Below, piece after piece: positions 10,862 through 21,927 of a stretch of DNA of 64,000 nt. A program made the translations under genes and the position numbers. The notes under the pieces were generated by a model. The model was not told the origin of the DNA. It did no database searches and saw only the letters and a list, made by a program, of their open reading frames with translations. Source of the DNA: Coniella vitis (Eukaryota; Ascomycota; Sordariomycetes; Diaporthales; Schizoparmaceae); NCBI GenBank assembly GCA_011317545.1, contig WUJK01000002.1, positions 2,852,001-2,916,000 on the forward strand. The letters are read 5' to 3'. Every line of letters starts with the position of its first letter. Position 1 is the first letter of the stretch.

Positions 10862-13800
10862 TCACCGCTTAGTAATGGCTCGCTGACGGCGGCGCTCCTC
10901 ACCAACCACCAGTGCAAAGAGCCTCTTTGCGAGCTTCTCCTCGGACCACCCTCCTACTTCCGTATTGAAGACATCCACAACATCCAACTGCCACTGCTCC
11001 AGCACCATCGACTCGCCCTGGGACGTAACCTGTTTGCCCAAGAGGTCATATGAACGCCTTTTTCGCGGGTCTTGATCAAGAGCACTGCTGTGACGTAGTT
11101 GGAATGCGTGTGCTCCTTCGCGATGTTCCTGCAACAGCTCATGGAGCAAGAGCCAGTGATCTCGAGACCATTGTGTCTGAGATAGGGTGGTGTATATATT
11201 TCTTTGGTAGGTGAGTCGTTCGGAGGGCTCTTGCTGCTGGAGGTGGTGATGATGTCGGTGTTTAATTGCGTCCTGAGATTTGGGTTCAGGTGGAGGTTTG
11301 AGCGTGGGCCACGGGTCCTCATCCTTGGTTGGAAGATCAGATTGTGGCATCTTCGAGACAGGGGCATGAGGAGCAGTAGCGTCCTTAGAAACAACAAACG
11401 CCTCTAGCGGTGCTGTTTTGGAGAGAGGACTTTTGGAAAACTCTACCACTCGCCCGGGCGACTTGGGTTTCATAGGAGAGCGCAAGGACGGTTTGGATGG
11501 CGAGGGTCCCCGCTCAGGAAGAGGTCGAAGTTCACAAGCATCAATCTTTGGCGACTCTCCAGAAGTGGTCTGGGGGCTGCTCCGAGGTGGAAACTCCAGT
11601 CGAGCTTGATCCATGGGCTGTTGTGGTGATGATACCGACCATGATTCAAACAGGGCAGCATCACTATTTTGGCCACTTTGAGAATTAGAATCCCTTTGCT
11701 GAGGTCTCGAAACAGTGACACGCTCGGGTGTAGACGTAACTTCTGTGCGTGACTCCCGAGTTGTGGCTTGACTCGCACCGGTAACGGGGGACGGCAGCTC
11801 GTTCCTTTGCAAGCCAATCGATGCCAGGTTTTGTTGGGAAGTCGCACTATTGACCTGTCGCAACCGACTCATTGATTTCGGAGATGGAGCTTGGGGAGCG
11901 CTTTTGGCAGTCGCCTTGTCTTTGGATCTAGAAAGTAACGCTTGCTTGGCCCTATTTTGCCGCTCAATGAAGTTCGGCGATGAGGAGAAGAAGTCGGAGA
12001 GATCCACCCTCTTCAGCGGTTTGTGAGTCGCTGGAGTGGGTTTCCTGGCCGAAGATGGGTGGATCGAGCCGCTATTGAGATCGACCATGGAGTATTGATC
12101 AAAATCTTCGTATGGAGGTTCACGGACGCTGCGTCGAGTTTTAGAGGCCATACTGTCGTTGACGCGCGGGTTCTTGAGTGAGTTGTCAAGTGAAGTGTTA
12201 CTGTTTGTGCCCCAGTCGACAGAGAGATCACTCTCTTTGAGAGATTTGAGCATCTCATCTGGCGGCACGTATCCTTCAGGAGAAGAAGCAGTTCTGTTGG
12301 CTTCAATGGCCCATATGTCTTCTTCATCGTCATCTCCATGGTCCTCTCCATCTGAGTTCTGATCGTCAGTAGGCTCAACCTCAGAGTGGCTCTCGTTTTC
12401 CCGCTCTTGTATCGCATCGCCTTCTACATCCTCATTTTCGAGATCTTGCTTAAGAGCAACGGCTTTGTCCGATGCATACCCTTCTTCTTCTTCATATCCA
12501 GTGTCGACATTTTGCCCATAGATGAGTTCATCTTGAAATTCATTCTCATCATTTTCATCCTCGAAATCCCGCTCCTCGATGCGCGTATCACTTGCAAAGC
12601 CTTCATGGTCTTCAGCCTGAATATCTTCGTCCTGCTGGTCATCCTCATCGCCAATGTGAGGTCGTTCCGGGCTCAAGGCTAGTAACGGACCTGCCGTACT
12701 GTTGCGCTCATCGTGTACCAACCCATCGGAGTCATACGGGCCGGCTAGAGCTGTCTCACGCTCATGCTTTCCACGGCCGGTTTTCAAATCCATAGATCGA
12801 GACAACGACAGCCCGCGGACGCTGAAGCTTTTGCTACGAGATGTCGAAGGCACATCTGGTACCCGAAACATTGCTTTGCCGTCATCGCCATTGGATATCG
12901 AGCCGCTAGGCTTGGTGCTGTGAACACTACCCTCGCGTGATGCCTGTCTAATGCGCTCCATAAAGGCTAAGCCACGGCTATTCCCAAGACCTCTGTCGGT
13001 TGTTGGAGATGAAGGGCCAAATGGGTCGTCGAGTGCTAAAGACTGCTTAGAATGAGGCGATGTGAGGAGCTGAGCTCCCTGTGTAATTAGATTCTTGATT
13101 TGACTCAAAGGCGCGAATGATGTCGTCCGTGGCCGTGAAGGTGATGAAGCAGGCCGTGCAGCTGCATGTGGCACACTTTGAGCACGACCACTCCGAAGCA
13201 CAACACCCGCAGAACCGTTGCTTTGGGACGCTTCAAGACCAACGGCGCCATCCAGGGGACTGGAATTCCGCGCAGAACCCTTGAACGGACTACCGAGGGC
13301 AAGAGTGTGCGCCGATGGAGAGGGTGGATCGGAAAGTATGTTCTGTAGAGTCCTGCCGATTCGCACAACTGGAGACAACGTGGGCCTTGGGCCAACTAGG
13401 TGAGATGGTGGGAGCTCTGGTGGACGTTGCAGAGGATGATTCCTCGCTGGCTCCGTGTGAACATCGGGCATCCGGTCAGCTTGGGTGTGAGTAGTCCGTC
13501 GAGCAGGGAGTGTCACCCCCTCGCCTTCGTTTGCAAATTTTGTCATTTCTGGGGGAGAAGATCCAACGTCTTCAGGAGCATCCTGTCTCCCTTCTTCATT
13601 AGAAGCAGCTTGGTGTGCAAGGGGGCTATGATGCCTTGAAGAGCTTGTATCATCGGGGGTCAATGGACGAATGGAACCAGAACGAGATCGCAGGGAGCGG
13701 GTTGGCGAACTCCTCTGTGCCTCCCTGTCAGATTCCCTTCCAGATTGAGCAGATGGAGGCGCAGATGCCTGAGATATCATTGCATTGTCGTCCGTCGAAC

Positions 13801-16096
13801 CTCGGTCAGGCTGCAAAGGCGTCGATTGAGCGCCAGGGGAGGGCTGCCGGATCTGCTCAAGGCTAGATTGTGGTGGGAGACCTGACGGACGCTCGGCTTC
13901 GGCTAAACCATTCTTCACCTCCCCAGACGCTTCTTTGGAACGCTGCCAATTTGTCTGCAACGGAAAACCAGCCATAGCAGCAGTAGCAGTCGCCGCCACG
14001 CCTTGTAGGCTTGAGCCTTGTTCCAGCACGAACTTCTCAGAGAATGACGCAAGCAGATCAACTTGCTCCTCAGAATCATTCACTGATGACTGCCAATCGT
14101 CCGGGGACTCTGCTGCAGCGAGCACTTCTTCTGGTATGTCGGAGAAATCATCTTCATCTTGATGAATCAAATTCTCCTCATTTGAAAGGTGATCGTTTAG
14201 GTCGTTGCTTGGACTTGCATGTTCTGGCGATGGCGACAAGACAGGACGACCTGAGCCAGAACGTGTGACTGAGCGCACCGCCGATTCGTTCGGTAGCAAA
14301 TGTTGGGTTCCATGTCTTGAGGACCGAGTCGTTGCTGACAATGAAGTTGCCTTTGAAGTCTGTTGACTATCCTCATTAAAGGTGTCATCCTGAAACATGA
14401 ACCCGTCCCTCTTGTTATCTTCACGGTTCGTCACCTCGTGCTTCACTGATCCTGGAAATTTGTTCAATAGGTCATTTGTATTGCGGCCATTTCCTGGTGG
14501 ATCTGAGACAGCTTCGACATGGCTCCTATCTGGTCGGAAGGACACTAGAGAATCGATTCCAATCATGGTAAAGGTGTCGGGATCTACCGTCGTTTCCGGA
14601 ATATCCTCGGGCTCACTAGACTGTTCGCTGCGATTAGGGAGCGCGTCGCTCCCTTCTGAGAGTTCCCTACTGGGACCGTAACCATCCAAATCGCCGGGCA
14701 GTGAACTTTGGTCGATTAACCTCTCGGGATTACTTGTGCCATCCGGACGCTGGTGCTCGTCGCGAATGGGAGACACAGGCTCGTGGATGGGCACTTGTGC
14801 GCTATGCTGCGATTCGGTGTCGCTCCTGTCCATGTTGTCTCCTAAAGGTGCGTAGTCCGACTCACTCAATAATGCTCCTTGATCCATCAATTCGGAACGG
14901 CCGCCTTCGTATATTGGACGCTCATCTTCGGGCTCGTACAGCACATCATGACTACCATCGGCATCGGCATGATTCGACGCATGATAGCCGTCCAGTATGC
15001 TTGATGGAACCTTTGAAAGGGATAGTTCCTTCTCCGGTTCGTGCTCAATATTGACCTCTGAGTCTTGTTCGAGTTCAGAAAAGCCGGCAGCGTCCACGCG
15101 CCGTGGCGAGGTCTGTAACCGTTGCGGGCCTGATTGCTGAGGAGCTGAGTTGTCAGACATGGCACCCAGCCATATGTCTTCCAGTGTTGCCTCTTCGTCG
15201 TCATTCCTAGAGTCACGTTCTGGAGAGCGCTCTTGCAAGATATTGTCTAGCGCAACTGGACTTCTCGGGTCTTCCTCATTTGTCTCTTGTGCTCCGTCAT
15301 TGTCAAGGCCAAATTGAGTCATGCGCTCGAAATCGTCTGGACCAAGGGATATCCTGCTTTTACGACCTCTTTTCCTAGGTAATGTCTGCGTCAAATTTGG
15401 ATCGATCTGCGCGGACGGGTCATCGTCGGGTCTGCGTTTGGGCGGTCTACCCCTCTTGGCTGGCGCTGGGCGACTTATGGAGCTAGGGGCGCCTGACGGG
15501 AAAGCATCGTCTTGGCGCGCCACAGCGCTCAGTTTCGGCGTGCCTCGCGTCTTCTTAGTGATTTTAGCTGGTGGCGTGGTTTTTCGCTGCTTTGACGAAG
15601 AGGCTGCCGCAGGAGTACCTGGTCTGCCTGAGGAGCGTCGACGGCGCCTCTTGGGTGTTGGATCTGCTTCATCATCCGTTAAGCCTCGCAAAGGCACGGT
15701 AGTGGTGGTTGTTCTGACGCGTCTGCTGGAACCGGGGACGACAGTGGGTGAACCAAAGAGTCGACGCCTGACACTGGAGCCAAGAGGCACCTTGGCGATC
15801 GGGTTGCCGTCCGACCCAGCCTCGACGGTGACATAGATGGTCTGCGGTGTGATTTCATTGCCAACATCGAGAGCAAACATGCGCTTCCTGGGTGAGGTGC
15901 CAGGCAGGGCCGAGAAGCGAGTCGAGACACTGCTGGGAAGGATGCGGCGCGACGTGGACGGCGGAGGCACGAAGGAGGCGTCGGGGTCGATGTTCTCAGC
16001 CTCGTCGGCTAGAGGATCGGGGGAGGACGGCAGCTCAATTTCGAAGCCCGACATCTCGGCAAAATCGCGATGAGACCGCCGGCGGTGGCTCGACAT
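10862..16096 (-). CDS. Very large intronless AT-hook nuclear protein of unknown function
   Basis: A single open frame of 1,744 codons with ATG at 16096 and TGA at 10862-10864; a second ATG at codon 15 (MSGFEIELPSSPDP) is an alternative start. The N-terminal 300 residues are basic and carry AT-hook-like motifs: RGRPPKRR, PRKRGRKSR and weaker SGRPGTP and TRGTPK. A conserved-looking block near residues 75-130 contains VTVEAGSDGNPIAKVPLG. The middle (about 300-1,450) is disordered, Ser/Pro-rich and strongly acidic near 1,100-1,260. The last 120 residues look folded: YTTLSQTQWSRDHWLLLHELL and WQLDVVDVFNTEVGGW, then KLAKRLFALVVGEERRR. AT hooks bind the minor groove of A/T-rich DNA, so a chromatin or chromosome-architecture role is an inference. 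I do not recognise an experimentally named orthologue. Confidence 0.8.
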   Translation of the reverse strand: MSSHRRRSHRDFAEMSGFEIELPSSPDPLADEAENIDPDASFVPPPSTSRRILPSSVSTRFSALPGTSPRKRMFALDVGNEITPQTIYVTVEAGSDGNPIAKVPLGSSVRRRLFGSPTVVPGSSRRVRTTTTTVPLRGLTDDEADPTPKRRRRRSSGRPGTPAAASSSKQRKTTPPAKITKKTRGTPKLSAVARQDDAFPSGAPSSISRPAPAKRGRPPKRRPDDDPSAQIDPNLTQTLPRKRGRKSRISLGPDDFERMTQFGLDNDGAQETNEEDPRSPVALDNILQERSPERDSRNDDEEATLEDIWLGAMSDNSAPQQSGPQRLQTSPRRVDAAGFSELEQDSEVNIEHEPEKELSLSKVPSSILDGYHASNHADADGSHDVLYEPEDERPIYEGGRSELMDQGALLSESDYAPLGDNMDRSDTESQHSAQVPIHEPVSPIRDEHQRPDGTSNPERLIDQSSLPGDLDGYGPSRELSEGSDALPNRSEQSSEPEDIPETTVDPDTFTMIGIDSLVSFRPDRSHVEAVSDPPGNGRNTNDLLNKFPGSVKHEVTNREDNKRDGFMFQDDTFNEDSQQTSKATSLSATTRSSRHGTQHLLPNESAVRSVTRSGSGRPVLSPSPEHASPSNDLNDHLSNEENLIHQDEDDFSDIPEEVLAAAESPDDWQSSVNDSEEQVDLLASFSEKFVLEQGSSLQGVAATATAAMAGFPLQTNWQRSKEASGEVKNGLAEAERPSGLPPQSSLEQIRQPSPGAQSTPLQPDRGSTDDNAMISQASAPPSAQSGRESDREAQRSSPTRSLRSRSGSIRPLTPDDTSSSRHHSPLAHQAASNEEGRQDAPEDVGSSPPEMTKFANEGEGVTLPARRTTHTQADRMPDVHTEPARNHPLQRPPELPPSHLVGPRPTLSPVVRIGRTLQNILSDPPSPSAHTLALGSPFKGSARNSSPLDGAVGLEASQSNGSAGVVLRSGRAQSVPHAAARPASSPSRPRTTSFAPLSQIKNLITQGAQLLTSPHSKQSLALDDPFGPSSPTTDRGLGNSRGLAFMERIRQASREGSVHSTKPSGSISNGDDGKAMFRVPDVPSTSRSKSFSVRGLSLSRSMDLKTGRGKHERETALAGPYDSDGLVHDERNSTAGPLLALSPERPHIGDEDDQQDEDIQAEDHEGFASDTRIEERDFEDENDENEFQDELIYGQNVDTGYEEEEGYASDKAVALKQDLENEDVEGDAIQERENESHSEVEPTDDQNSDGEDHGDDDEEDIWAIEANRTASSPEGYVPPDEMLKSLKESDLSVDWGTNSNTSLDNSLKNPRVNDSMASKTRRSVREPPYEDFDQYSMVDLNSGSIHPSSARKPTPATHKPLKRVDLSDFFSSSPNFIERQNRAKQALLSRSKDKATAKSAPQAPSPKSMSRLRQVNSATSQQNLASIGLQRNELPSPVTGASQATTRESRTEVTSTPERVTVSRPQQRDSNSQSGQNSDAALFESWSVSSPQQPMDQARLEFPPRSSPQTTSGESPKIDACELRPLPERGPSPSKPSLRSPMKPKSPGRVVEFSKSPLSKTAPLEAFVVSKDATAPHAPVSKMPQSDLPTKDEDPWPTLKPPPEPKSQDAIKHRHHHHLQQQEPSERLTYQRNIYTTLSQTQWSRDHWLLLHELLQEHREGAHAFQLRHSSALDQDPRKRRSYDLLGKQVTSQGESMVLEQWQLDVVDVFNTEVGGWSEEKLAKRLFALVVGEERRRQRAITKR

Positions 16097-17466
16097 GCAA
16101 AGTGCATCGAGATGAGGAATCGCGACAGCTCGTAGAAGTCGGTTTAAGTGGAGAACGCTGGTGATAGTGCTGCTGCTTGACGCGTCGCAGCGCTAGCATC
16201 GAGGTCAAGGCCGTCTTTTATTTGTTCCAAGATTGTTTGTATTCGTACAGCGTTGAAGCGTACAGGACGCGCATCTGCAGTGCAAAAGCTAGAGTGCAAA
16301 GTACACAATGCGAGGTTTACATAGTACACCAAGATGCGGCTAAGCAGGTGTGATGCGACCAGCCCAAAGCCAAAGGAGCGCGCATTTGGGGACATACTTG
16401 TCGGGGCAATTGACACGCATGGGTTCGCGGTAGCGGCAGCCCGGCGGATACTGGCGGCGAGCGCCCGTTGTTTACATTTGTTAACATCAGGCAACCCTGT
16501 ACAGCAAGCGGGTCGTCTCTAGAGGCCCCACTAACCCTTTACAGGCCCACAGCAAGCAGCCAGCACATGGCGATTTCAAGAGCTTCCTGAGCAAAAAGCA
16601 CGTACTTTGTTTAACTTCCTTGCCTTATATCTCAGGCATCAAAACAACGACCACTACATAGTACTCTGTAGTGTAGGTACTACTACGTACTTTCAAGTGT
16701 TGTACTACTATATGTACATACTAGTAGCATGCTCTTTCAATGATATTGATTGTCTAAGTTTGCATCACTCTCGACAGATCTTTGTGCAAAGCAAACAATT
16801 ACTGATTATGTAGAGTATATCCACACTAACAAACTCGGCCATTCACAAATGGCAGTACTATATACTGCTGAGTAAGTTTGGTGTACATGGTGTCTTTCAG
16901 CCGTGCATGAGTTGTCCCGAAATCCTGCACAATAGGCAGTTCCGTCCCGGCTGAATTACTAAACCCAACCATCGCATGATCCTCCGTAACGCCGCGGCCG
17001 ATGATGATGGAATCATATGTTCTCCAATTCGCTACTTTAACGGGTTCTGTTGCCGCCCAAACAAAATTGGTGTACCTGATTTATTTCATACCTATCAGAA
17101 CTGTAGGATGCCGATTGCGTGATTGGAGAAAGGGCGTTAACGGCCACGACTGCCCAGCGGCGCCGGAGCCTCGCTTTGGTGTAGCCATTTGGGGGGGTCT
17201 TGCTTTGAAATCGGCATTTCAAATCAGCTGTTCCAAGGCTTTAGTTTGTGCGTCGATCAAAGTATATAAATCGAGTCGATATTGTTGCGCCTTAATTGAA
17301 CGGGCTTACCAGGAGAATACCAACAACACTTTGGTCAGTGGTTCTTGATCCGAGCCAGCATCGCTTGGATAACGCGCGAGAGAGTTCTCGAGCATCCCAA
17401 TACCCGCTTGTCATCCCACATCTCGCAATTGAAAAGAAATAAATCAATAGACACACTCAAAAAAAG
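16097..17466. other. Divergent intergenic region between the AT-hook gene and the AsaB-like gene
   Basis: About 1.4 kb without a supportable gene. It has two ACATAGTAC motifs (16319 and 16656) and a dense cluster of GTAC-containing short palindromes at 16670-16725. The distal end is the promoter of the gene at 17467. Confidence 0.55.
17263..17271 (+). promoter_or_regulatory. TATA-like element upstream of the AsaB-like gene
   Basis: TATATAAAT about 195 bp before the ATG at 17467, followed by an A-rich stretch just before the start codon (AAAAAAGATGGCC). Position and sequence fit a TATA box, but there is no transcript evidence. Confidence 0.45.
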
Positions 17467-18315
17467 ATGGCCATCGCTTCTACAGTCCCTCGCGGGCCAG
17501 TCTCCGCCAAATTGAACTATTACCAGCCTCCCAAAGACGGCGGTACTCCCTTCAATGTGATTGACCCTGCCAACAGCGGCCTGCCCCCAAGAAACTATGG
17601 GAGCATTGAGGTTGAGACGCTCATTCACGACATCCGTGGCCATGAAGCCGACTACACCCTAGACAAAGATGCCTTCGTCGTTGTCCAGGACGTAGCTGAC
17701 TCCAAGGAAGAGGATTTTGACGATGACAAGTCCATCGAGGCCAACTACTATCCCGAAGTCGAGGCACTGCTGCTCGAACACGTTCCTGGGGCAAACAGAG
17801 TCTTCATCTTTGATCACACCGTCCGACGAACCGGCCCCAATGCCAAGCGAGGCCCAGTCAACTTCACACACATTGACCAAACCGCTGTGGCCGCCAAAAT
17901 GCGTGTCAAGAAACACCTCGCTGATGAAGCAGACAAGCTGCTACAGGGACGTTATCGCATCATCAATGTCTGGCGCCCACTCAACAAAAAACCCGTCGAA
18001 GCATCTCCCTTGGCTTTTGCATCTTCCCATACGGTCAAAGATGCAGACATTATCTCCATTGAGCACCGATACAATGATTACACTGGGTACGTCGCGGGTA
18101 TTCAGCACGATCCCAGCCAGCAGTGGCATTACTTGAGCGGTATGACTGGTAACGAGCGTTTGCTGCTTGAATGTTTCGATAGCGAGTCCCTGAAAGAGAA
18201 TTCGGGTGTTCAAGGTGGTAGGCTCCCGCATTCGGCTTTCGAGGATCCTCGGACGCATCCCGATGCAGAGGGTCGTGAAAGTATCGAGGTGAGAACTCTG
18301 GTTTTTGGTCCGTAA
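17467..18315 (+). CDS. AsaB/CmcJ-like hydroxylase/desaturase family protein
   Basis: Intronless, 282 aa. It resembles the fungal family annotated as hydroxylase/desaturase AsaB, GA4-desaturase-like or 7-alpha-cephem-methoxylase (CmcJ/NvfI) proteins, whose studied members act in secondary metabolism. Family hallmarks are the N-terminal LNYYQPP followed by RNYGSIEVETLIHDIRG, the core VFIFDHTVRR with HIDQTA about 25 residues later, RYRIINVWRPL, the ISIEHRYNDYTG segment, and the C-terminal SIEVRTLVFGP. Many members stand alone away from clusters, as here: its neighbours are nuclear housekeeping genes and no polyketide or peptide synthetase is in the window. Reaction and substrate are unknown. Confidence 0.85.
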   Translation: MAIASTVPRGPVSAKLNYYQPPKDGGTPFNVIDPANSGLPPRNYGSIEVETLIHDIRGHEADYTLDKDAFVVVQDVADSKEEDFDDDKSIEANYYPEVEALLLEHVPGANRVFIFDHTVRRTGPNAKRGPVNFTHIDQTAVAAKMRVKKHLADEADKLLQGRYRIINVWRPLNKKPVEASPLAFASSHTVKDADIISIEHRYNDYTGYVAGIQHDPSQQWHYLSGMTGNERLLLECFDSESLKENSGVQGGRLPHSAFEDPRTHPDAEGRESIEVRTLVFGP

Positions 18316-18550
18316 TGGCCGAAGAGAGCATGGCGTAGCGGCTATAGGAGTTCAAATTCTAGCATCGCAACATTAATGATTTTTCATTAACAGTCAGATC
18401 ATATAAATAACAACTGTCAAATGCAATTCGCTTATTTTGTTTGGCAAACAAGCCGTAGAATGTAATTCAAGAAGTAACGAAGCAAAAGACATCTCCTCGT
18501 ATGCTGCTCTTTATGAGCAATCAACCTCAAACTTCTCGTGTCGTAAATCA

Positions 18551-20190
18551 TCATCGCCGTCCGCGACCTCGGGTACTGCTTCCCTGCCGACTCATCGCCA
18601 CACCACCGGAATTATGCCGACTCATTGGAATTCCACCCTGATGAGTCGCTGAGGTAAGCTCGCCGCGAACATTGCTCAATTCCACCTTCAGTTCAGCTCG
18701 CAGCTCATCCGCGTTGGGCCGCTCTCCCTGGAGATAGGCAACATATCTCTCGTCATGCGGACGACTGGCAACAGCCTCCAAGAGCTTGCGACCACCATTG
18801 GCCACGTCGAAATTGGATCCAACACCATGAGTCTGCTCATATTGGCGTAGCACAGCGATGGCTTGCAAATCGGCCATCGCGTCATCAGCGACGAGAGGGG
18901 CCGGGCCACTGGCCTCAGTCATAGGCTTGGCCTTATTGTAGGGAGCGGGCACGATGGGGGGGAGCCTAGGCTCCTGTGCAGTCAGCCGTTCAAGATTGCC
19001 CGGCAACTCGAGATTAGCAAGCGCCTCGATGCCCAAAAGTTTGCTGTCGTAAAAATTGGGGTTGTGTGTTCCGCCTCTCGTACTGCGCGTAGCATGAGAA
19101 ACCTGTCTTTCCATAACCGGAGCAGATGGAACGCCGTCTGCCGCATCTTCGTTGTCATCATGGTCGTCACGACCACTGTCAGATGGGGAAGAAGCAAGAC
19201 CATCCTTGGACTTGTGGCGTAGCATGTACTTGTGAGCGGCGAGAGCCGCGTGATGGTAGGTCATGGACAGCTCTTTGTCCGTGAAAAGTTTGTCGATACT
19301 ATACACGGGGCCGGTCATCTTACCGAATCGTAGCCTGTCATTTTGCCAAACAGGAGTGATTCCGTTAGTGTCCAGAGCTCTGCGCTGAGGGACTGGAGAT
19401 CCATCGTCTTCATTTCCGTTTCTTTTCCTCTTCTTATTCTCGGAAAAGCCAGGCATATCTGATTCCATCTCTCGTCGCAGTCTTGTAGCCCTTTTGCCAT
19501 GAGTGCCACCGGGGCTAGCGGGGTTATTGATGCTGAATTGATTCGGGTGTAAGAGCAAAGCAGAGGCATCGCTGATCTCCAGTGCTTCCTTTTCCTTGCT
19601 AAGACGAAACTTCTTGGCTGTGATCGTATTGATGAGGCGGTCGCGGACGGTGGAGGCAAGTATCGCATGTTCTCTGTTCGCTTGATGTATCTTATACTCA
19701 TGAACGTTTCGATGCTCTCTGCACTTGTGTTCGTATGCATCCTGAACAGTGTCGTGTCAGCGTACGCCATGTCATCACTAGTCTCAATCTAAGGTAGGAA
19801 ACAAACCTTTTGCTTGGCAACCTCGTAGTCTCGTTCTTCAATCAGATCTTCAATCTCTTGTATCCATTCTCTGAATCGAGGACCAGCCATTTCCAAGAGC
19901 GTCTTAGCTGTGGCAGGATCGGTGTTTTGTAGTGGAAGCATGTCTGGGCTGTCGTCTTTGAGGGCATCAAGCGGGCGGTCTGCGTACGGATCAACTCGCA
20001 TGATAAGAGTAGTATCAAGCTGAATCTTCTGTAGCTGCTCGCGGTATGCATTGTCACGTCCTCTTGAGAAGCTCTCGGACATCTGCTGGAGACGTTCCTG
20101 AAGTAGTTGACGTTTTCTTTCCCGCTTGGATTCATGGCGCACAGGAGGAGCGGCCTCATGCGGCGGGGCGACGGCAGAATTCGCAGCCAT
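18551..20190 (-). CDS. sds3: Sds3-like subunit of the Rpd3L histone deacetylase complex
   Basis: Structural subunit of the Rpd3/Sin3 large corepressor complex. Exons 20190-19807 and 19741-18551 give 524 aa; the intron has donor GTTTGT and acceptor CAG, joining KQK to DAYEHKCREHRNVHEYK. The Sds3-like domain is the coiled-coil region from about residue 20 to 200: KRERKRQLLQERLQQMSES, the conserved LDTTLIMRVDPYADRPLD, and the helix IQEIEDLIEERDYEVAKQK. It continues after the intron into ANREHAILASTVRDRLINT and AKKFRLSKEKEALE. The rest is a low-complexity tail ending in Arg/Gly-rich STRGRGRR. The gene converges with the AsaB-like gene, with about 235 bp between stops. Assignment rests on the conserved coiled coil; confidence in the symbol is moderate. 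Confidence 0.85.
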
Positions 20191-21221
20191 TTTATGGGCG
20201 TTTGCGGAAGCCTTCCGAAGATCAATGTGATCTTTGGTTGTGTCGTAGTAGTAATAAAAGAGGGATTATGGTCAACAATGAGCTTGACTCTGTATTAGGC
20301 GTTCAGCTTTCAGTCGCGGTGATCGGAAAAGCGGTAGCTTCCTCGACAAGATCGGTTGAACAAGACAGCAGAATGGTTGTAATTGGCAGCAGAAATGCCA
20401 AGGAAATTTCCGTAGACGATGAGCGAAACGACCGATGCACTCAGCAAAGCCAGATAGAAAGTCCTGTGTGAAGGAGGGATTTGCGTTGAATTCCTGCAAT
20501 TAACGGCGTTAAGGCTGGAGAGAGACTTGCGTTTGTAGCTGACTCTCCCAAGATGGGCAGGAGTCTGGCGATGTATCGTCGGTTTATCGTGTAGGTAGTG
20601 GTTCAAAATGTCTGCATTTCAAAATTGCTAGAGGGTACTCTGTTCACGGCGTGCATGCTCGCAAACAAATCCAGGGCACGAGGCGGGGCACCAAGCAGAG
20701 GGAAAAGACAACTTCGGAATACGGAGAGAAGACGTAGTGGGCAAGTTGAGAGGGGCGGAAGAAGTGAGCGAGCTGCTGCTTCCAGTCCATAGTGTATGTA
20801 CCCTACGGCATCACCTGCGGTCCGCTCTGCCTGCCGGCGGTAGACCACAGCCCATGCTATTCCTATGCCTGCCCAGGCTGCTCTGCTACGATATGTAAAT
20901 CATTCAAATGTTCATCCCGTGCCAGTTAGTACAATGTACATGGGGGAAATAGTAGAAACGCAGGTACGTACCTACCTGCCCCACATTGGCGAACATAGAG
21001 GACCTGGAAGGCGCGCAGCCCAAGCGCGATTCAAGAGGCGCAACGTCGCCGTCGGGCTCTCTAAATCATATGTGCCTTAAGAGCACGTTCGATTTTTGGC
21101 GGCACTCGCACTCTACGAAAGGCGGGCAATAACTACCCAACTCTTACTGTTCCGGCTCTCGCTCCTCGATGGACTTACAGCTTTCTCCTTGGACACCCAC
21201 GCAGCTATCCCATATGAGATA
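20191..21221. other. Divergent promoter region between SDS3 and LSM1
   Basis: About 1.0 kb. The open frame preceding LSM1 lacks a plausible upstream ATG in frame. No repeats beyond a few GTAC/TACCT-rich short motifs near 20935-20975. Confidence 0.5.
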
Positions 21222-21927
21222 ATGGAGCACTTGTCCCTCAATGACCCTCTTCCCAACCAGGGAGGCGGCCCTCTCCCTCCTGCAGGTCCTCCTGGACCAC
21301 AAGGATCGCTAGGGCCGCAGATGCCTGGTCGCGCGCCTCCTGCACCACAACAGCTGCCCGCTCAAATGTTCACAACTGCTGCTCAGCTGCTGGATCTAAC
21401 CGATAGTAAGACGATCAGTCCGCGATGCGGTTCCGGGTGAGGCTAGGACTGACAGGGAAACCCAGAGAAGCTGATGGTTGCCCTCCGTGACGGGAGAAAA
21501 TTGATGGGCGTCCTTCGTAGTTGGGACCAGTTCGGTATGGCTTCTTCACCCCGTTAAACTGTAACCTCTGAATCCAAGTTAACCTAGCGCAGCCAACCTC
21601 ATTCTACAGTCCACCGTGGAGAGGGTATTCGTTACTCCCGACTCGATCCCTGCGACACACCCAAGCAAAGCAGAGGGACATGGAATTTATGCAGATATTC
21701 CGCGGGGAATGTACCTCGTACGAGGCGAGAATGTGATGCTCCTTGGCGAGATTGACCTTGACAAGGATGACGACCCTCCCCCAGGCTATGACAAGGCTGA
21801 TCCCGAGCTGGTTGAGAAATTGGCGAAGGAGAAGAAGGTCGAAGAGAAGCAAAAGGAGAAGAGGAGGCTCAAGAAGTTCTCCGCTCTGGGTTTTGAAGGT
21901 GAAGTCATGGGTGACATACTCCTATAA
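21222..21927 (+). CDS. lsm1: U6 snRNA-associated Sm-like protein LSm1 (mRNA decapping activator)
   Basis: Subunit specific to the cytoplasmic Lsm1-7 ring, which binds the 3' end of deadenylated mRNAs and promotes decapping. Exons 21222-21405, 21466-21534 and 21593-21927 give 195 aa. Junctions A|GTAAGA...CCAG|AG and G|GTATGG...GCAG|CC restore LLDLTDKKLMVALRDGRKL and RSWDQFANLILQSTVERV. The Sm1 motif (LMVALRDGRKLMGVLRSWDQFANL) and Sm2 motif (GMYLVRGENVMLLGEID) are intact. The N-terminus has a Pro/Gly-rich extension (GGGPLPPAGPPGPQG) seen in filamentous fungal Lsm1, and the C-terminal tail is basic and helical, as expected for Lsm1 rather than Lsm8. The start is the ATG of MEHLSLNDPL. Confidence 0.94.
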
